The position numbers and the translations under genes were made by a program. Shown one piece after another: positions 50,850 to 62,273 of a stretch of DNA of 64,000 nucleotides. The notes under the pieces are model-generated. The model was not told the DNA's origin. It saw only the letters and a program-made list of their open reading frames with translations, and made no database searches. Source of the stretch: Stutzerimonas stutzeri (GTDB lineage: Bacteria; Pseudomonadota; Gammaproteobacteria; Pseudomonadales; Pseudomonadaceae). Location: positions 4,154,001 through 4,218,000 of the forward strand of contig NC_015740.1 of the NCBI RefSeq assembly GCF_000219605.1, written 5' to 3'. The number at the start of each line of letters is the position of its first letter. The first letter of the stretch is position 1.

Positions 50850-52667
50850 ATGTCCTTTGCTTCCCTCGGTCTCTCCGAGGCTTTGGCCGGTGCCGTCGAG
50901 GCCGCCGGTTACACCCAGCCTACCCCCGTGCAACAGCGGGCGATTCCCGCCGTGTTGCAAGGCCGTGACCTGATGGTCGCCGCCCAGACCGGAACCGGTA
51001 AGACAGGCGGTTTCGCCCTGCCGGTACTCGAATTACTCTTCCCGGGCGGCCACCCGGATCGCGAGCACCGCTACGGCCCGAAACAGCCGCGCGTACTGGT
51101 GCTGACACCGACCCGCGAGCTCGCCGCCCAGGTTCACGACAGCTTCAAGGTCTATGCCCGTGACCTGCCTCTGAAGAGCACCTGCATCTTCGGCGGCGTC
51201 GGTATGAACCCGCAGATCCAGGCGGTTGCCAAGGGCCTCGACGTGCTGGTCGCCTGCCCAGGCCGTCTGCTCGATCTGGCCAACCAGAAGGCCATCGATC
51301 TGTCGCACGTGGAAATTCTCGTCCTCGACGAAGCCGACCGCATGCTCGACATGGGCTTCATCCATGACGTCAAGAAGGTCCTGGCCAAACTGCCGGCCAA
51401 GCGCCAGAACCTGCTGTTCTCGGCCACCTTCTCCAAAGACATCACCGATCTGGCGGGCAAGCTGCTGCACAACCCCGAGCGCATCGAGGTCACGCCGCCG
51501 AACACCACGGTCGAGCGTATCGAGCAGCGGATGTTCCGCATCGCCGCCAGCCACAAGCGTGCCCTGCTCGCTCACCTGATCACTCAGGGCGCCTGGGAGC
51601 AGGTGCTGGTCTTCACCCGTACCAAGCATGGCGCCAATCGCCTAGCCGAGTATTTGGAGAAGCACGGCCTGCCGGCTGCGGCGATCCACGGCAACAAGAG
51701 CCAGAACGCCCGCACCAAGGCTCTGGCCGACTTCAAGGCCAACCAGGTGCGCATTCTGGTCGCCACCGATATCGCAGCCCGCGGTCTGGATATCGACCAG
51801 CTGCCCCATGTGGTCAACTTCGAGCTGCCCAACGTCGAGGAAGACTACGTACACCGCATCGGCCGTACTGGCCGTGCCGGGCGCAGCGGTGAAGCCATTT
51901 CGCTGGTCGCGCCGGACGAGGAAAAGCTGCTCAAGGGCATCGAGCGCATGACCAAGCAGCGCATCCCTGAAGGCGATCTGATGGGTTTCGATGCCAGCGC
52001 CATCGAGGCGGAGAAGCCGGAGGTGCGCGAACCGCGCCAGCCGCGTCCGCAGCGTGGCGAACGCAAGGCTCGCGCTGAGCGCGAAAAGCCGGCAGAGAAA
52101 GGCACCGAGCAGAAGGAACGCAACCGCCGCAGCCAGAGCAAGGCGCGCAAGCCTGCTCGCGATGGAGCCGCCAGTGAAGCGCAAACCGCTGCTCGACCTC
52201 CGCAGCTGCCGCCAAACCGTGCTCCGGACGAGTTTCTCGATGACGAAGTGGACAACTTCGGCAATCGCGTCGACTACGTCAGCCCGTATCAGAACAAGCA
52301 GAACCGCGGCCGGCGCCCTGGTGCTCCGGCTCCGGCTGGTGCCGCGCCACGTGCCGCCGGAGCCGCACGCCCTGGCGCTGCTGGTGCTCCCGCCGGCAAG
52401 GGCAAACGTCCGGGTACGGGCCAAGGCCAGGCGGCACGCAGCGGCCAGCCGCGCAACGGCCAGCCACGGCGCAAGAACGACAGCCGACGGATCGAAGAGC
52501 CGGCCGTCGCGCGCCAGGAAGCTGCCAAGCCGCGTGAAAAGCAGCCGGTGATCATCCACAAGGAATCGAAGATCGATCGCCTGCCCAGTCTGGACCAGCT
52601 CGAGCAGCTGCCAACCCGGCCACGAGGTGAGAAGCCGGCCCTGCTGACGCGTAACCGCGAGGCATAA
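50850..52667 (+). CDS. rhlE: RhlE-type DEAD-box RNA helicase with basic C-terminal tail
   Basis: The 605-residue helicase core (1 to about 375) has Q motif [18 protein letters not shown] (45-52), PTREL (87-91), DEAD (160-163), SAT and [13 protein letters not shown]. The tail (about 390-605) is low complexity: Arg/Lys/Glu-rich, then Pro/Ala/Gly repeats, then a short conserved end ([19 protein letters not shown]). Such tails bind RNA non-specifically. The leader from the metF hairpin to the ATG is 200 bases long, longer than usual. The start ATG 50850 has AGGA upstream. Confidence 0.93.
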   Translation: MSFASLGLSEALAGAVEAAGYTQPTPVQQRAIPAVLQGRDLMVAAQTGTGKTGGFALPVLELLFPGGHPDREHRYGPKQPRVLVLTPTRELAAQVHDSFKVYARDLPLKSTCIFGGVGMNPQIQAVAKGLDVLVACPGRLLDLANQKAIDLSHVEILVLDEADRMLDMGFIHDVKKVLAKLPAKRQNLLFSATFSKDITDLAGKLLHNPERIEVTPPNTTVERIEQRMFRIAASHKRALLAHLITQGAWEQVLVFTRTKHGANRLAEYLEKHGLPAAAIHGNKSQNARTKALADFKANQVRILVATDIAARGLDIDQLPHVVNFELPNVEEDYVHRIGRTGRAGRSGEAISLVAPDEEKLLKGIERMTKQRIPEGDLMGFDASAIEAEKPEVREPRQPRPQRGERKARAEREKPAEKGTEQKERNRRSQSKARKPARDGAASEAQTAARPPQLPPNRAPDEFLDDEVDNFGNRVDYVSPYQNKQNRGRRPGAPAPAGAAPRAAGAARPGAAGAPAGKGKRPGTGQGQAARSGQPRNGQPRRKNDSRRIEEPAVARQEAAKPREKQPVIIHKESKIDRLPSLDQLEQLPTRPRGEKPALLTRNREA

Positions 52668-52679
52668 GCCACGCACAAA

Positions 52680-52707
52680 AAAACGCCGCCCAATGGGCGG
52701 CGTTTTC
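52680..52707. terminator. Bidirectional terminator between rhlE and the efflux operon
   Basis: The perfect stem ACGCCGCCC/GGGCGGCGT (52683-52691 with 52695-52703) and AAT loop are flanked by an A-run on the left (ending 52683) and TTTT on the right (52703-52706). Confidence 0.92.
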
Positions 52708-52770
52708 GTTTCTATGTATCGGCGGTGATTACACGTCAATCCAGCAACGCTGCAACACCGCCTCTGCCGA

Positions 52771-54195
52771 TCAACCCTCGGCCGGCTGCGCCTGCGCAGT
52801 TTCCTGCCAGCCACCACCGAGCGCCTTGAACAGATTGACCTCGCTGGTCATCTGCGCGAGCCGATCGCTGATCAGCTGTTGCTGCACGCTAAACAGCTGG
52901 CGCTGCGCATCGAGCAAGGTCAGATAGCTGTCCACCCCGGTGCGATAGCGGCGCTCGGCAAGGTTGTAGTAGTCCTCGCTGGTTTCCAGCAGGTCGCGTT
53001 GCGCCTGCACCTGGCGGGTATAGGTGGCTTGGGCCGCCAGCCCATCGGCCACTTCGCGGAACGCCGTTTGGATCGCCTTTTCGTACTGCGCAACCTGGAT
53101 GTTCTTGCTGATCTGCGCGTAATCCACATTCGCCCGCAGCTGACCAGCATTGAAGATCGGCACGCTGATACTCGGCGAGAAGCTCCAATAACCGGAACCG
53201 CCATCGAACAGCCCTGACAGCTCTCTGCTGGCGGTGCCCGCAGCGCCGGTCAGGCTGATCCGCGGGAAAAAGGCCGCGCGCGCAGCACCGATGCTGGCAT
53301 TGACCGCCCTGAGCTGATACTCGGCCTGAAGAATATCCGGCCGCTGCTGCAGCAGATCCGACGGCAAGCCGACCGGCAGCGCTGCCAGCTGGGTGCGCTC
53401 CAGGCCATCACCTGATGGCAATCCGGCCGGCAGGTTCTGCCCCAGCAACAGCGTCAGCGCGTTACGGTCCTGCGCAACCAGACGCGTGTACTGTTCGATG
53501 CTGACCCGTGCGCTGTCCACCGCGCTGCGCGCCTGACGCAGCTCCAGTGCCGAAGCGACGCCGACGTCGAAACTGCGCTGGGTCAGACCAAAGCTCTCTT
53601 CATAGGTTTTTAACGTATCGCGTGTGACCTGCAGCAGTGCCTGATCGGCCTGCAGCGTCAACCAGGCGTTGGCGACGCTGGCAATAAGGCTGATCTGGGT
53701 ACTGCGCTGCGCGGCCTCGCTGGCGAAGAACTCCTCCAGCGCCTGGTCGCGGAGACTGCGCAGCCGGCCGAACAGATCGAGCTCCCAGGAAACACCAAAG
53801 GTCGCGCTGTACTGGCTGCTGATCGCCGGCTCGCCGCTCATACTCAGGTCACCCGGGGTACGACTGCGCGTGCCGGCACCATCAGCACTGACGGCAGGCA
53901 GCAAATCGGCGCGCTGGATACGATACAGCGCCCGGTAGGCATCAACGTTGAGCGCCGCAACACGCAGGTCACGGTTGTTCTCAAGCGCCACTTCGATCAG
54001 TTGCTGCAGCGCCGGGTCGCGGAAGAACTCACGCCAGCCAAGCGTCTGCTCGGACGCCTGTGCTGCGCCCTGCTGATAAGCCTCGCCTTGCGGCCAGTCG
54101 CCAGCAACCGGCGCATCCGGGCGCTGGTAATCGGGTATCAGCGAGCAGCCGGTGAGCGCCGTCATGAGCGCCAGACTCAACAGAGACTTGTTCAC
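52771..54195 (-). CDS. RND efflux outer-membrane channel (OprM/TtgC type)
   Basis: The 474-residue product is a lipoprotein (lipobox ALTGC at about 13-17) of the NodT/OprM class. The two repeated OEP halves are visible, with [12 protein letters not shown] before the first and [22 protein letters not shown] and [22 protein letters not shown] in the second. It forms the outer-membrane duct of the tripartite pump. The start overlaps the pump stop by 4 bases (ATGA). It is the last gene of the operon. Confidence 0.95.
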   Translation of the reverse strand: MNKSLLSLALMTALTGCSLIPDYQRPDAPVAGDWPQGEAYQQGAAQASEQTLGWREFFRDPALQQLIEVALENNRDLRVAALNVDAYRALYRIQRADLLPAVSADGAGTRSRTPGDLSMSGEPAISSQYSATFGVSWELDLFGRLRSLRDQALEEFFASEAAQRSTQISLIASVANAWLTLQADQALLQVTRDTLKTYEESFGLTQRSFDVGVASALELRQARSAVDSARVSIEQYTRLVAQDRNALTLLLGQNLPAGLPSGDGLERTQLAALPVGLPSDLLQQRPDILQAEYQLRAVNASIGAARAAFFPRISLTGAAGTASRELSGLFDGGSGYWSFSPSISVPIFNAGQLRANVDYAQISKNIQVAQYEKAIQTAFREVADGLAAQATYTRQVQAQRDLLETSEDYYNLAERRYRTGVDSYLTLLDAQRQLFSVQQQLISDRLAQMTSEVNLFKALGGGWQETAQAQPAEG

Positions 54196-57100
54196 AGCGA
54201 GTCCTCCTTCACACCTTCGTTGGCGGGCTTCGTGCGGTCGAAGATTGTGCAGATCATCACGTAGAACAACGGAATCCAGAAAATCGCCAGCACCGCTGCG
54301 GAGATCATCCCGCCGATCACGCCGGTACCGATGGCGTGCTTACTGCCCGCGCCAGCCCCGGAAGCAAGCGCCAGCGGCACCACACCAAGAATGAACGCCA
54401 GCGACGTCATGATGATCGGCCGTAGACGCATGCGGCATGCCTGCAATGCCGCGTCGACATGACTCATGCCCTGCTCGTGCAGCGCTTTGGCGAACTCCAC
54501 GATAAGGATCGCGTTACGCGCCGACAGACCAATGGTAGTGACCAGGCCAACCTGGAAGAACACCTCGTTGGAAAGGCCACGCAGCAGCGTGAAGGCGAGC
54601 GCACCGACGATGCCAAGCGGCACCACCAGCATGACCGAGAACGGTATCGACCAGCTCTCGTACAACGCCGCCAGGCAGAGGAAGACCACCAGCAACGAAA
54701 GGGCATACAGCGCAAGGGTCTGCGAGCCCGCCAGACGCTCCTCGTAGGACTGCCCGGTCCAGGAATAACCCACCCCAGGCGGCAGCTGAGCAGCAATGCG
54801 CTCAACCTCGGCCATCGCATCACCCGAGCTATAGCCGGGGGCCGGCTCGCCGAGCATTTCGATCGCGCTGACCCCGTTGTAGCGAGAAAGCTTGGGTGAG
54901 CCGTATGTCCACTCACCGGTCGCGAAGGCGCTGAAGGGCACCATTTCCCCAGCGTCGTTGCGCACGTACCACTTCTGCAGATCTTCGGGGCTCATACGGG
55001 CACTGGAGACGCCCTGCAGATACACCTTCTTGACTCGACCGCGGTCGATGAAGTCATTGACGTAGCGGCCCCCCCAGGCAATCGATAACGTACTGTTTAT
55101 ATCCGCTAGCGGAACGCCCAACACGCGCGCCTTTTCGTCGTCGATCAACACCTGATACTGCGGCTCGTCACGCAGCGTGTTTGGCCGTACCCGGGTCAAC
55201 ACCGGGCTCTGACTGGCCAACTGCATGAACTGATCCCGCGCCTGCTGCAGCACCTCCTGGCCCACCCCAGCTCGATCCTGCAGGTACAGATTGAAACCGG
55301 TGGCGTTGCCCAGCTCCATGACCGCCGGCGGCGCGAAAGCGAATACCTGTGCATCACGGAAGCTGGCGAAGTGCTGCTGCGCCCGTTCGGCCAGCGCGAA
55401 CACGCTGTCTTCCTTGTTGGTTCGCTCGCTCCAGGGCTTGAGACCAATGAAGGCGATACCCGAACTCTGACCACGACCGGCAAAGCTGAATCCAGTCACG
55501 GTAAATACCGAGCGCACGATGTCGCCCTCTTCCTCCAGCAGATAGCTACGCATGGCATCGATGCTCTGCTGAGTCCGCTCGGCGGTCGAGCCCGACGGGG
55601 TCATTACCTGCGCGAACAACACGCCCTGGTCCTCTTCCGGCAGGAACGCGCTGGGGATTCGGCCGAACAGGACGACCATGACACCGACGATCAGCACATA
55701 GAGCAGAAGGAACGGCGCCTTGCGCCTGAGGACGGCTTTTACGCCACGCTCATATCCATTGACGCTGCGCTCGAAGGAGCGATTGAACCAGCCGAAGAAA
55801 CCGCGTTTCTCGTGATGGTCGCCCTTGTCGATCGGCTTCAGCAATGTGGCACACAGCGCCGGCGTGAAGATCAGCGCCATCAGTACCGAGAGCACCATCG
55901 CCGAAACAATGGTGATGGAAAACTGCCTGTAGATGACCCCTGTCGAACCGCCGAAAAAGGCCATCGGCAGTAGCACCGCGGAGAGCACCACACCGATGCC
56001 AATAAGCGCCCCTTGGATCTGGCCCATGGACTTGCGTGTCGCTTCCAGCGGCGAGAGGCCCTCTTCACGCATCACCCGCTCGACGTTTTCCACTACCACG
56101 ATGGCATCGTCCACCAGCAGACCGATTGCCAGAATCATGGCGAACATGGTCAACGTGTTGATGCTGAAGCCGAACACCGCCAGCACGCCAAAGGTGCCCA
56201 GCAGGACCACCGGCACAGCGAGCGTCGGTATTAGCGTGGCGCGGAAGTTCTGCAGAAACAGGTACATCACCAGGAATACCAGCACGAACGCCTCGAACAG
56301 CGTGTGCATCACCCCAGTAATGGAAGCGGAGATGACCGGGGTGGTGTCGTATGGATAGACCACCTCGACACCCGGCGGGAAGAACGGCTTGAGCTCTTCG
56401 ATAGTCTTGCGTACACCCTCAACGGTATCCAGCGCGTTGGCCCCAGTGGCCAGCTTTAGCGCAAGACCGGCCGCAGGCTTGCCATTGAAGTGGGCGCTGA
56501 CGGCATAGCTTTCGCCGCCCAGCTCGACCCTGGCAACGTCGCCCAGGCGTACCTGAGATCCATCGCTGTTGACCTTGAGCAGGATGTTGCGGAACTGCTC
56601 CGGGGTCTGCAGGCGCGTCTTGCCAATCACAGTGGCGTTGAGCTGTTGCCCCGGAAGGGCCGGCAAACCGCCGAGCTGACCGGAGGAAATCTGGACGTTC
56701 TGTGCCTGAATCGCCGAACTGACATCCACCGGCGTCAGGCTGAAGTTGTTCAGCTTCGCCGGATCGAGCCAGATCCGCATCGCATACTGGGCACCGAACA
56801 CCTGGAAATCGCCCACGCCCTTGGTGCGGGAGATCGGGTCCTGCATGTTGGCGACGATGTAGTTGGCGAGATCGCGCTGGTCCAGGCTACCGTCGGTAGA
56901 TACCAGGCCGATAACGACGAGGAAGTTGCGTACGGCCTTGGTGACACGGATACCCTGCTGCTGAACCTCCTGCGGCAACAGAGGCGTCGCTAGCTGCAAC
57001 TTGTTCTGTACCTGGACCTGCGCGATATCAGGGTTGGTGCCCTGATCGAAGGTCACGGTGATTTCCATGCTGCCGTCGGAGTTGCTCGACGAACTGATGT

Positions 57101-57329
57101 AGCGCAAGCCATCGATACCGTTGAGCTGTTGTTCTATGACCTGCACCACGGTGTCCTGCACGGTCTGTGCAGACGCGCCTGGGTAGCTCACTGAGATACC
57201 GACGGCGGGCGCGGCGATGCTCGGATACTGGTTGACCGGCAATTTGAGGATAGACAGGCCGCCGGCAAGCATGATCACCAGGGCGATCACCCAGGCGAAA
57301 ATCGGCCGGTCGATAAAGAAGTTGGACAT
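54192..57329 (-). CDS. RND inner-membrane efflux pump (MexB/TtgB type, HAE-1)
   Basis: The 1045 residues form the proton-driven transporter. Opening [26 protein letters not shown], the [21 protein letters not shown] helix holding the proton-relay Asp pair, [17 protein letters not shown], and [15 protein letters not shown] are all as in HAE-1 pumps. It should extrude hydrophobic drugs, solvents and biocides. No disruption is seen. Adaptor and channel genes flank it. From memory, the P. stutzeri TbtABM pump is of this general kind, but identity to it cannot be judged here. Confidence 0.97.
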   Translation of the reverse strand: MSNFFIDRPIFAWVIALVIMLAGGLSILKLPVNQYPSIAAPAVGISVSYPGASAQTVQDTVVQVIEQQLNGIDGLRYISSSSNSDGSMEITVTFDQGTNPDIAQVQVQNKLQLATPLLPQEVQQQGIRVTKAVRNFLVVIGLVSTDGSLDQRDLANYIVANMQDPISRTKGVGDFQVFGAQYAMRIWLDPAKLNNFSLTPVDVSSAIQAQNVQISSGQLGGLPALPGQQLNATVIGKTRLQTPEQFRNILLKVNSDGSQVRLGDVARVELGGESYAVSAHFNGKPAAGLALKLATGANALDTVEGVRKTIEELKPFFPPGVEVVYPYDTTPVISASITGVMHTLFEAFVLVFLVMYLFLQNFRATLIPTLAVPVVLLGTFGVLAVFGFSINTLTMFAMILAIGLLVDDAIVVVENVERVMREEGLSPLEATRKSMGQIQGALIGIGVVLSAVLLPMAFFGGSTGVIYRQFSITIVSAMVLSVLMALIFTPALCATLLKPIDKGDHHEKRGFFGWFNRSFERSVNGYERGVKAVLRRKAPFLLLYVLIVGVMVVLFGRIPSAFLPEEDQGVLFAQVMTPSGSTAERTQQSIDAMRSYLLEEEGDIVRSVFTVTGFSFAGRGQSSGIAFIGLKPWSERTNKEDSVFALAERAQQHFASFRDAQVFAFAPPAVMELGNATGFNLYLQDRAGVGQEVLQQARDQFMQLASQSPVLTRVRPNTLRDEPQYQVLIDDEKARVLGVPLADINSTLSIAWGGRYVNDFIDRGRVKKVYLQGVSSARMSPEDLQKWYVRNDAGEMVPFSAFATGEWTYGSPKLSRYNGVSAIEMLGEPAPGYSSGDAMAEVERIAAQLPPGVGYSWTGQSYEERLAGSQTLALYALSLLVVFLCLAALYESWSIPFSVMLVVPLGIVGALAFTLLRGLSNEVFFQVGLVTTIGLSARNAILIVEFAKALHEQGMSHVDAALQACRMRLRPIIMTSLAFILGVVPLALASGAGAGSKHAIGTGVIGGMISAAVLAIFWIPLFYVMICTIFDRTKPANEGVKEDSL

Positions 57330-57343
57330 GGACTAAAAACCCC

Positions 57344-58486
57344 TCAGCCTTCTTGGCCTTGGGGCTGTGCAGACACCCCACCGCGATTATCGACATTTGT
57401 CGCCGAGGACACCTCGACCTCAATCCCCGGCTGGATGAACTGCAGCCCCTCGGTGATCACGCGATCGCCCGGCTGCAGGCCGTCACCGACCAGCCAGCGA
57501 TTGCCCACGGCACGCTCGGTCTTGATCTGACGCAGCTCCACTTTGTTCTCGGCATTGACCACCATCGCCGTCGGTTCGCCTTTGGCGTTTCGCGTCACGC
57601 CCTGCTGAGGCACCAGGATCGCCTCGCTTTTCATGCCTGCGACCAGTTGGGCATGCACAAACATGCCAGGCAGCAGAACCTTGTCAGGGTTGGGGAATAC
57701 CGCTCGCAGCGTCACCGAGCCAGTGCCGGGATCCACCGTCACTTCGCTGAACTCGAGCTTGCCTTCATGACCGTAGTCGCTACCGTCTTCGAGCATCAGG
57801 GTCACCTTGGCAGCGTTCTCACCGGCCTTCTGCAGACGTCCTTCAGCCAGATCACGGCGCAGCGCAAGCAAATCGCGAGCGGGCTGTGTCACGTCCACAT
57901 AGATCGGGTCAAGTTGCTGGATGGTTGCCAACTCCTGCGCCTGACCATTGCTGACCAGCGCGCCCTCGGTTACAGCCGAGCGGCCGATGCGACCGGAAAT
58001 GGGCGCCAGCACCTTGGTGTAACGCACATCAATGCGCGCACGCTCCAACTCCGCCTCGGCCTGCAGGCTGGCCGCACGCGCCTCGTCGTAAGCCTGTTTG
58101 CTGACTGCCTGATCCTTGACCAGGTCGGCGTAGCGGTCTGCCAGCGACTTGCTCGAGGCAAGACTGGCCTGGGCACTCTTGAGCGTAGCTTCGTATACCG
58201 AGGCATCGATCTGGTACAGCTGCTGCCCGGCCTTGACGTCACTGCCCTCGGTGAAGAGGCGCTTCTGGATGATGCCGTTGACCTGCGGACGAACCTCGGC
58301 GATGCGGTAGGCGCGGGTACGGCCGGGCAGATCGGTGGTTACCGCAAAAGGCTCTGCCTGCAGGGTCACGACGCCCACGGTGGGCTTCTGCTGCGCCGGG
58401 GGTGCTGCTTCTTCCTGACAGCCGGCCAGGAAAACAGCCACGGCGAGAATGGACATCAGGGCAGCGTTGGCTGACTTGATTGGCAT
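57344..58486 (-). CDS. RND periplasmic adaptor (MexA/TtgA type)
   Basis: The 380-residue product is a lipoprotein (lipobox FLAGC at about 18-22) of the membrane-fusion class: beta-barrel and lipoyl parts around GRTRAYRIAEVRPQVNGII, an alpha-hairpin (about 100-150), and a C-terminal SEVTVDPGTGSVTLRAVFPNPDK block. It connects pump and outer channel. ATG 58486 follows GAGG. The promoter upstream has a TtgR-like operator. First gene of the operon, 14 bases before the pump. Confidence 0.95.
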   Translation of the reverse strand: MPIKSANAALMSILAVAVFLAGCQEEAAPPAQQKPTVGVVTLQAEPFAVTTDLPGRTRAYRIAEVRPQVNGIIQKRLFTEGSDVKAGQQLYQIDASVYEATLKSAQASLASSKSLADRYADLVKDQAVSKQAYDEARAASLQAEAELERARIDVRYTKVLAPISGRIGRSAVTEGALVSNGQAQELATIQQLDPIYVDVTQPARDLLALRRDLAEGRLQKAGENAAKVTLMLEDGSDYGHEGKLEFSEVTVDPGTGSVTLRAVFPNPDKVLLPGMFVHAQLVAGMKSEAILVPQQGVTRNAKGEPTAMVVNAENKVELRQIKTERAVGNRWLVGDGLQPGDRVITEGLQFIQPGIEVEVSSATNVDNRGGVSAQPQGQEG

Positions 58487-58560
58487 GGAAAGACCTCTTG
58501 AAGACCTGGCAGGCGGGAATGGGCAACAGCGCGGCGCAGACGCCGCGTAGAGTGGACCGA

Positions 58561-58590
58561 AATATACTTACATCCATGACTGTCTGTAAA
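58561..58590 (-). promoter_or_regulatory. Promoter of the efflux operon with overlapping TtgR-like operator
   Basis: On the minus strand, -35 TTTACA (58590-58585), 18-bp spacer, -10 TATATT (58566-58561). The inverted TTACA/TGTAA arms (58585-58589 and 58568-58572) overlap it. The whole stretch closely resembles the TtgR operator in the P. putida ttgR-ttgA gap as remembered. A TetR-type repressor should bind here. Confidence 0.68.
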
Positions 58591-58689
58591 CCGCCAAGGA
58601 GTCATAGTATGCGCATTAAATGTTGCGAAACATTCGCAACGAACGCTCGGCGCGGATGCCCCGCGCATGATTCGCATCGCTCCAACGCA

Positions 58690-58714
58690 GAACGCCGGCT
58701 GGCGGCCGGCGTTC
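58690..58714 (-). terminator. Hairpin after yceI, probable terminator
   Basis: A perfect 10-bp GC-rich stem (58690-58699 with 58705-58714) and TGGCG loop lie 20 bases beyond the yceI stop. The T-tract is poor. Confidence 0.5.
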
Positions 58715-58733
58715 GTGCTTCACACGTCTGGGC

Positions 58734-59309
58734 TTACTTGCGCACGCCTTCGACCGAGATGATCAGGTCGACGGTCTGCGACGCCGGCCCCAGGTCCATC
58801 TTGATGTCGAAGTCCTTCAGGGTCAGGGTCGTGCTGCCCTCGAAACCGGCGCGGTAGCCGCCCCAGGGATCGTCGCCCTCACCGATGAACTTGGCCGCGA
58901 TCACCACCGGCTTGGTCACACCGTTAAGGGTCAGATTGCCGGTGATATCGGCGGTGCCTTCACCAGTGGACTTCACCGATGTCGATTCGAATGTGGCCGT
59001 CGGGTGCTTGGCGACATTGAGGAAGTCATCGCTGCGCAGATGCTTGTCGCGCTCGGCATGATTGGTGTCGACGCTGGCGGTCTTCAGCGTGACGTTCACC
59101 TTGCTCTGCTCCGGCTTGGCCGCATCGAAGCTGAAGCTGCCGTCGAAATCCTTGAAGGTGCCCCAGAGCCAGCTGTAGCCAAGGTGGCTGATCTTGAAGT
59201 TGACGAAGGCGTGCTGGCCTTGCTTGTCGATGGCGTAATCGGCGGCGAATGCCTGGCCGCCGACCAGGGCGGAGCCGAGGACCAGCGCTGCGAGCGTTTT
59301 CTTGAGCAT
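58734..59309 (-). CDS. yceI: YceI-family periplasmic protein
   Basis: The 191-residue product has a signal peptide ([22 protein letters not shown]) and a YceI lipocalin-like barrel: [24 protein letters not shown] near the N-terminus, [20 protein letters not shown], and a late [12 protein letters not shown]. YceI proteins bind isoprenoids such as ubiquinone. GGAG precedes ATG 59309. It is 23 bases after the cytochrome b561 gene, a common pairing. Confidence 0.93.
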   Translation of the reverse strand: MLKKTLAALVLGSALVGGQAFAADYAIDKQGQHAFVNFKISHLGYSWLWGTFKDFDGSFSFDAAKPEQSKVNVTLKTASVDTNHAERDKHLRSDDFLNVAKHPTATFESTSVKSTGEGTADITGNLTLNGVTKPVVIAAKFIGEGDDPWGGYRAGFEGSTTLTLKDFDIKMDLGPASQTVDLIISVEGVRK

Positions 59310-59332
59310 CAATGACTCTCCTATCGGGGTGA

Positions 59333-59887
59333 TTAATCGGTGCTGCGACCGAGCATGCGCATCAGCGTCGCGTCGCGATCGATGAAATGGTGCTTGAGCG
59401 CGGCGAGGGCATGCACGACGGCGAAGATCACCAATGCCCAGGCAGCGTATTCGTGAACCAGCCCGGCACTGTCGGCCTGGTTGGGAATGGAGGTGATCAG
59501 CGCGGGCACTTCGAACAACCCGAACACGCTGATCGCGCGGCCGTCGGCCGTGGAAATCAGATAACCCGAGACCATCACCACGAACAGCCCGAGATAGAGC
59601 AGTCCATGGCCGAGCCTGGCGGCCGTTCGGGTCAGGCGGCCCTGGCTGGCCAGCGGTGCCGGTGCCGGGCTGACGAAGCGCCAGAGCACCCGCAGCAGCA
59701 TGACCAGCAGCAACAGGATGCCGATACTCTTGTGCAGGTCCGGTGCGGTCCGGTACCAGCTGCTGTAGTAGTTCAGCCCGACCATCCAGAAACCCAGGGC
59801 GAACAGACCGAATACCGCCACGGCCACCAGCCAATGCAACACAATGCTGGTCAGCCCGTAATGCGTCGGGGAATTACGCCAGTGCAT
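59333..59887 (-). CDS. Cytochrome b561
   Basis: The 184-residue protein has four membrane helices and His ligands at expected places: [37 protein letters not shown] and [11 protein letters not shown]. It should transfer electrons between quinol and a periplasmic acceptor at the inner membrane. Start ATG 59887 (MHWRNSP) has AAGG at good distance; an ATG three codons earlier has the site directly against it. It is paired with yceI downstream. Confidence 0.9.
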   Translation of the reverse strand: MHWRNSPTHYGLTSIVLHWLVAVAVFGLFALGFWMVGLNYYSSWYRTAPDLHKSIGILLLLVMLLRVLWRFVSPAPAPLASQGRLTRTAARLGHGLLYLGLFVVMVSGYLISTADGRAISVFGLFEVPALITSIPNQADSAGLVHEYAAWALVIFAVVHALAALKHHFIDRDATLMRMLGRSTD

Positions 59888-60050
59888 CGAATCCATCCTT
59901 CAATTTCGAGGGTTAGAAGCCTAGCCGGTTACCTATCGGAATAGAGCGCATTTTTTTGCTTTGAAACATCGAGCAAACCGATGAGTACCCCCATCGAGAC
60001 GGGGCCGCCAGTTCTGCTAGGCTGCGCAACTCACCGCGCAAGGAGTCACC

Positions 60051-61457
60051 ATGAGCCTGAACGACAGCTGGATGCAACGCGACCTCGCCGTACTCTGGCA
60101 CCCCTGCACCCAGATGAAGGACCACGAACAGCTGCCGCTGATCCCCATCCGCCGCGGTGAAGGCGTGTGGCTGGAGGACTTCGACGGCAAGCGCTACCTG
60201 GACGCGGTGAGCTCCTGGTGGGTCAACGTTTTCGGCCACGCCAATCCGCGCATCAATCAGCGCATCAAGGACCAGGTCGACCAGCTCGAGCACGTGATGC
60301 TCGCCGGCTTCAGCCATCAGCCGGTGGTGGAGCTGTCAGAGCGCCTGGTCGCCTTGACGCCGGCCGGGCTGGAGCGTGTGTTCTACACCGACAACGGCTC
60401 CACCGGCATCGAGGTGGCGTTGAAGATGAGCTTCCACTACTGGCGTAACTGCGGCCGCGAGCGCAAGCAGCGCTTCGTCACGCTGACCAATAGCTATCAC
60501 GGCGAAACCGTGGCCGCCATGTCGGTGGGCGACGTGGCACTGTTCACCGACACCTACAAGCCACTGTTGCTGGACACGTTCAAGGTGCCGAGCCCGGACT
60601 GCTACCTGCGGCCCGAAGGTGTCAGCTGGGAAGAACACTCGCGGCAGATGTTCGCGCACATGGAGCAGACCCTGGCCGAGCATCACCAGGACATCGCCGC
60701 GGTCATCGTCGAGCCGCTGATCCAGGGTGCCGGCGGCATGCGCATGTACCACCCGATCTACCTCAAGCTGCTGCGCGAGGCCTGCGAACGCTACGAGGTG
60801 CACCTCATCCACGACGAGATCGCCGTCGGCTTCGGGCGCACCGGCACGATGTTCGCCTGCGAGCAGGCCGGCATCACGCCGGACTTCCTCTGCCTGTCCA
60901 AGGCCCTTACCGGCGGCTATCTGCCGATGGCCGCGGTGCTCACCACCGACCGCCTGTATCAGGCGTTCTACGACGACTACTCGACCCTGCGCGCCTTTCT
61001 TCATTCGCACACCTACACCGGCAATCCGCTGGCCTGTGCCGCCGCACTGGCGACGCTGGACATCTTCGCCGAGGACAACGTCATCGAGGCGAACAAGGCG
61101 CTGGCCGCACGCATGGCCAGCGCCACCGCGCACCTGGCCGAGCATCCACATGTGGCCGAGGTGCGCCAGACCGGCATGGCGCTGGCCATCGAGATGGTTC
61201 AGGACAAACCCAGCCGTACGGCCTACCCCTGGCAGGAACGTCGCGGGCTGAAGGTCTACCAGCATGCGCTGGAGCGCGGCGCCCTGCTGCGCCCGCTGGG
61301 CAGCGTGGTGTACTTCCTGCCGCCGTACTGCATCACCGAAGAGCAGATCGACTTCCTCGCCGCGGTTGCCAGCGAAGGGATCGATATCGCTACCCGCGAC
61401 ACCGTCCAGGTGGCGATGCCGAGCGGCCTCTATCCAGGCTTCCGCGATCCGGGCTGA
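60051..61457 (+). CDS. bioA: Adenosylmethionine-8-amino-7-oxononanoate aminotransferase
   Basis: The 468-residue pyridoxal-phosphate enzyme of biotin synthesis converts 7-keto-8-aminopelargonate to 7,8-diaminopelargonate with SAM as amino donor. WHPCTQMKDHE near the N-terminus is the BioA hallmark. The cofactor Lys is in CLSKALTGGYLPM (about 285), after HDEIAVGFGRTG. Start ATG 60051 follows AAGGAG. It is not near other bio genes. It overlaps no neighbour; rsmE follows 86 bases later. Confidence 0.94.
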   Translation: MSLNDSWMQRDLAVLWHPCTQMKDHEQLPLIPIRRGEGVWLEDFDGKRYLDAVSSWWVNVFGHANPRINQRIKDQVDQLEHVMLAGFSHQPVVELSERLVALTPAGLERVFYTDNGSTGIEVALKMSFHYWRNCGRERKQRFVTLTNSYHGETVAAMSVGDVALFTDTYKPLLLDTFKVPSPDCYLRPEGVSWEEHSRQMFAHMEQTLAEHHQDIAAVIVEPLIQGAGGMRMYHPIYLKLLREACERYEVHLIHDEIAVGFGRTGTMFACEQAGITPDFLCLSKALTGGYLPMAAVLTTDRLYQAFYDDYSTLRAFLHSHTYTGNPLACAAALATLDIFAEDNVIEANKALAARMASATAHLAEHPHVAEVRQTGMALAIEMVQDKPSRTAYPWQERRGLKVYQHALERGALLRPLGSVVYFLPPYCITEEQIDFLAAVASEGIDIATRDTVQVAMPSGLYPGFRDPG

Positions 61458-61543
61458 ACACCACGCAGCGTGCGGCGGCCTGCTGAGCGGGCTGCCGATG
61501 CTTTAGACTTGCCGTTCCATCCACCACGCCCTGCCGTTGCCCT

Positions 61544-62260
61544 ATGCGCCTATCCCGCTTCTTCATCGACGCCCCTCTTTCCCTCGGCCAGCATGCGTTA
61601 CCCGAGGCATCGGCTCATTACATCGGGCGGGTCCTGCGCCTGTCGGCCGGCAGCGCGGTGCAATTGTTCGACGGCAGCGGTGCCGAGTACCGCGGCGAAC
61701 TGCTGGAGGTGGGCAAGAAGAGCGTCAGCGTGGAACTGCACGAACGCCTGACGGGAATGCCGGAATCACCGCTGCGAATCCACCTCGGTCAGGGCCTGTC
61801 CCGTGGCGAGCGCATGGACTGGGCGATCCAGAAGGCTACCGAGCTGGGTGTCAGCGAGATCACCCCGCTGATCAGCGAGCGATGCGAGGTCCGCCTCAAC
61901 GATGAGCGCGCCGACAAGCGCCTGGCCCATTGGCGACAGATCGCCATCAGCGCCTGCGAGCAGTGCGGCCGCTCGGTACTGCCGATCATCCATGCGCCGG
62001 TCACGCTGCGCGACTGGCTGGACGTCGAGGCCGACCTCAAGCTCGTGCTGCACCCGGTGGCCGAGCCGCTGGCAAGCCATGCCAAGCCGCAGAGCCTGGC
62101 ATTTCTGATCGGCCCGGAGGGCGGCCTGAGCGATAACGAAGTCGAGCTGGCCAGCGGCCAGGGGTTTCTGCCGGCCCGGCTCGGCCCGCGCGTATTGCGC
62201 ACCGAGACCGCACCGGTGGTGGCGTTGAGCGTGGCGCAGCAGCTGTGGGGCGACTTCTAG
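61544..62260 (+). CDS. rsmE: 16S rRNA (uracil-1498-N3)-methyltransferase RsmE
   Basis: The 238-residue SPOUT-class enzyme methylates U1498 of 16S rRNA with SAM. Segments: PEASAHYIGRVLRLSAG near the N-terminus (PUA-like part), RMDWAIQKATELGVSEITPLISERC, and the SPOUT knot AFLIGPEGGLSDNEVELA with LGPRVLRTETAPVVAL. Length is standard. It is downstream of bioA, convergent with the chp genes. Confidence 0.96.
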   Translation: MRLSRFFIDAPLSLGQHALPEASAHYIGRVLRLSAGSAVQLFDGSGAEYRGELLEVGKKSVSVELHERLTGMPESPLRIHLGQGLSRGERMDWAIQKATELGVSEITPLISERCEVRLNDERADKRLAHWRQIAISACEQCGRSVLPIIHAPVTLRDWLDVEADLKLVLHPVAEPLASHAKPQSLAFLIGPEGGLSDNEVELASGQGFLPARLGPRVLRTETAPVVALSVAQQLWGDF

Positions 62261-62273
62261 CCGCGGACCGCAG

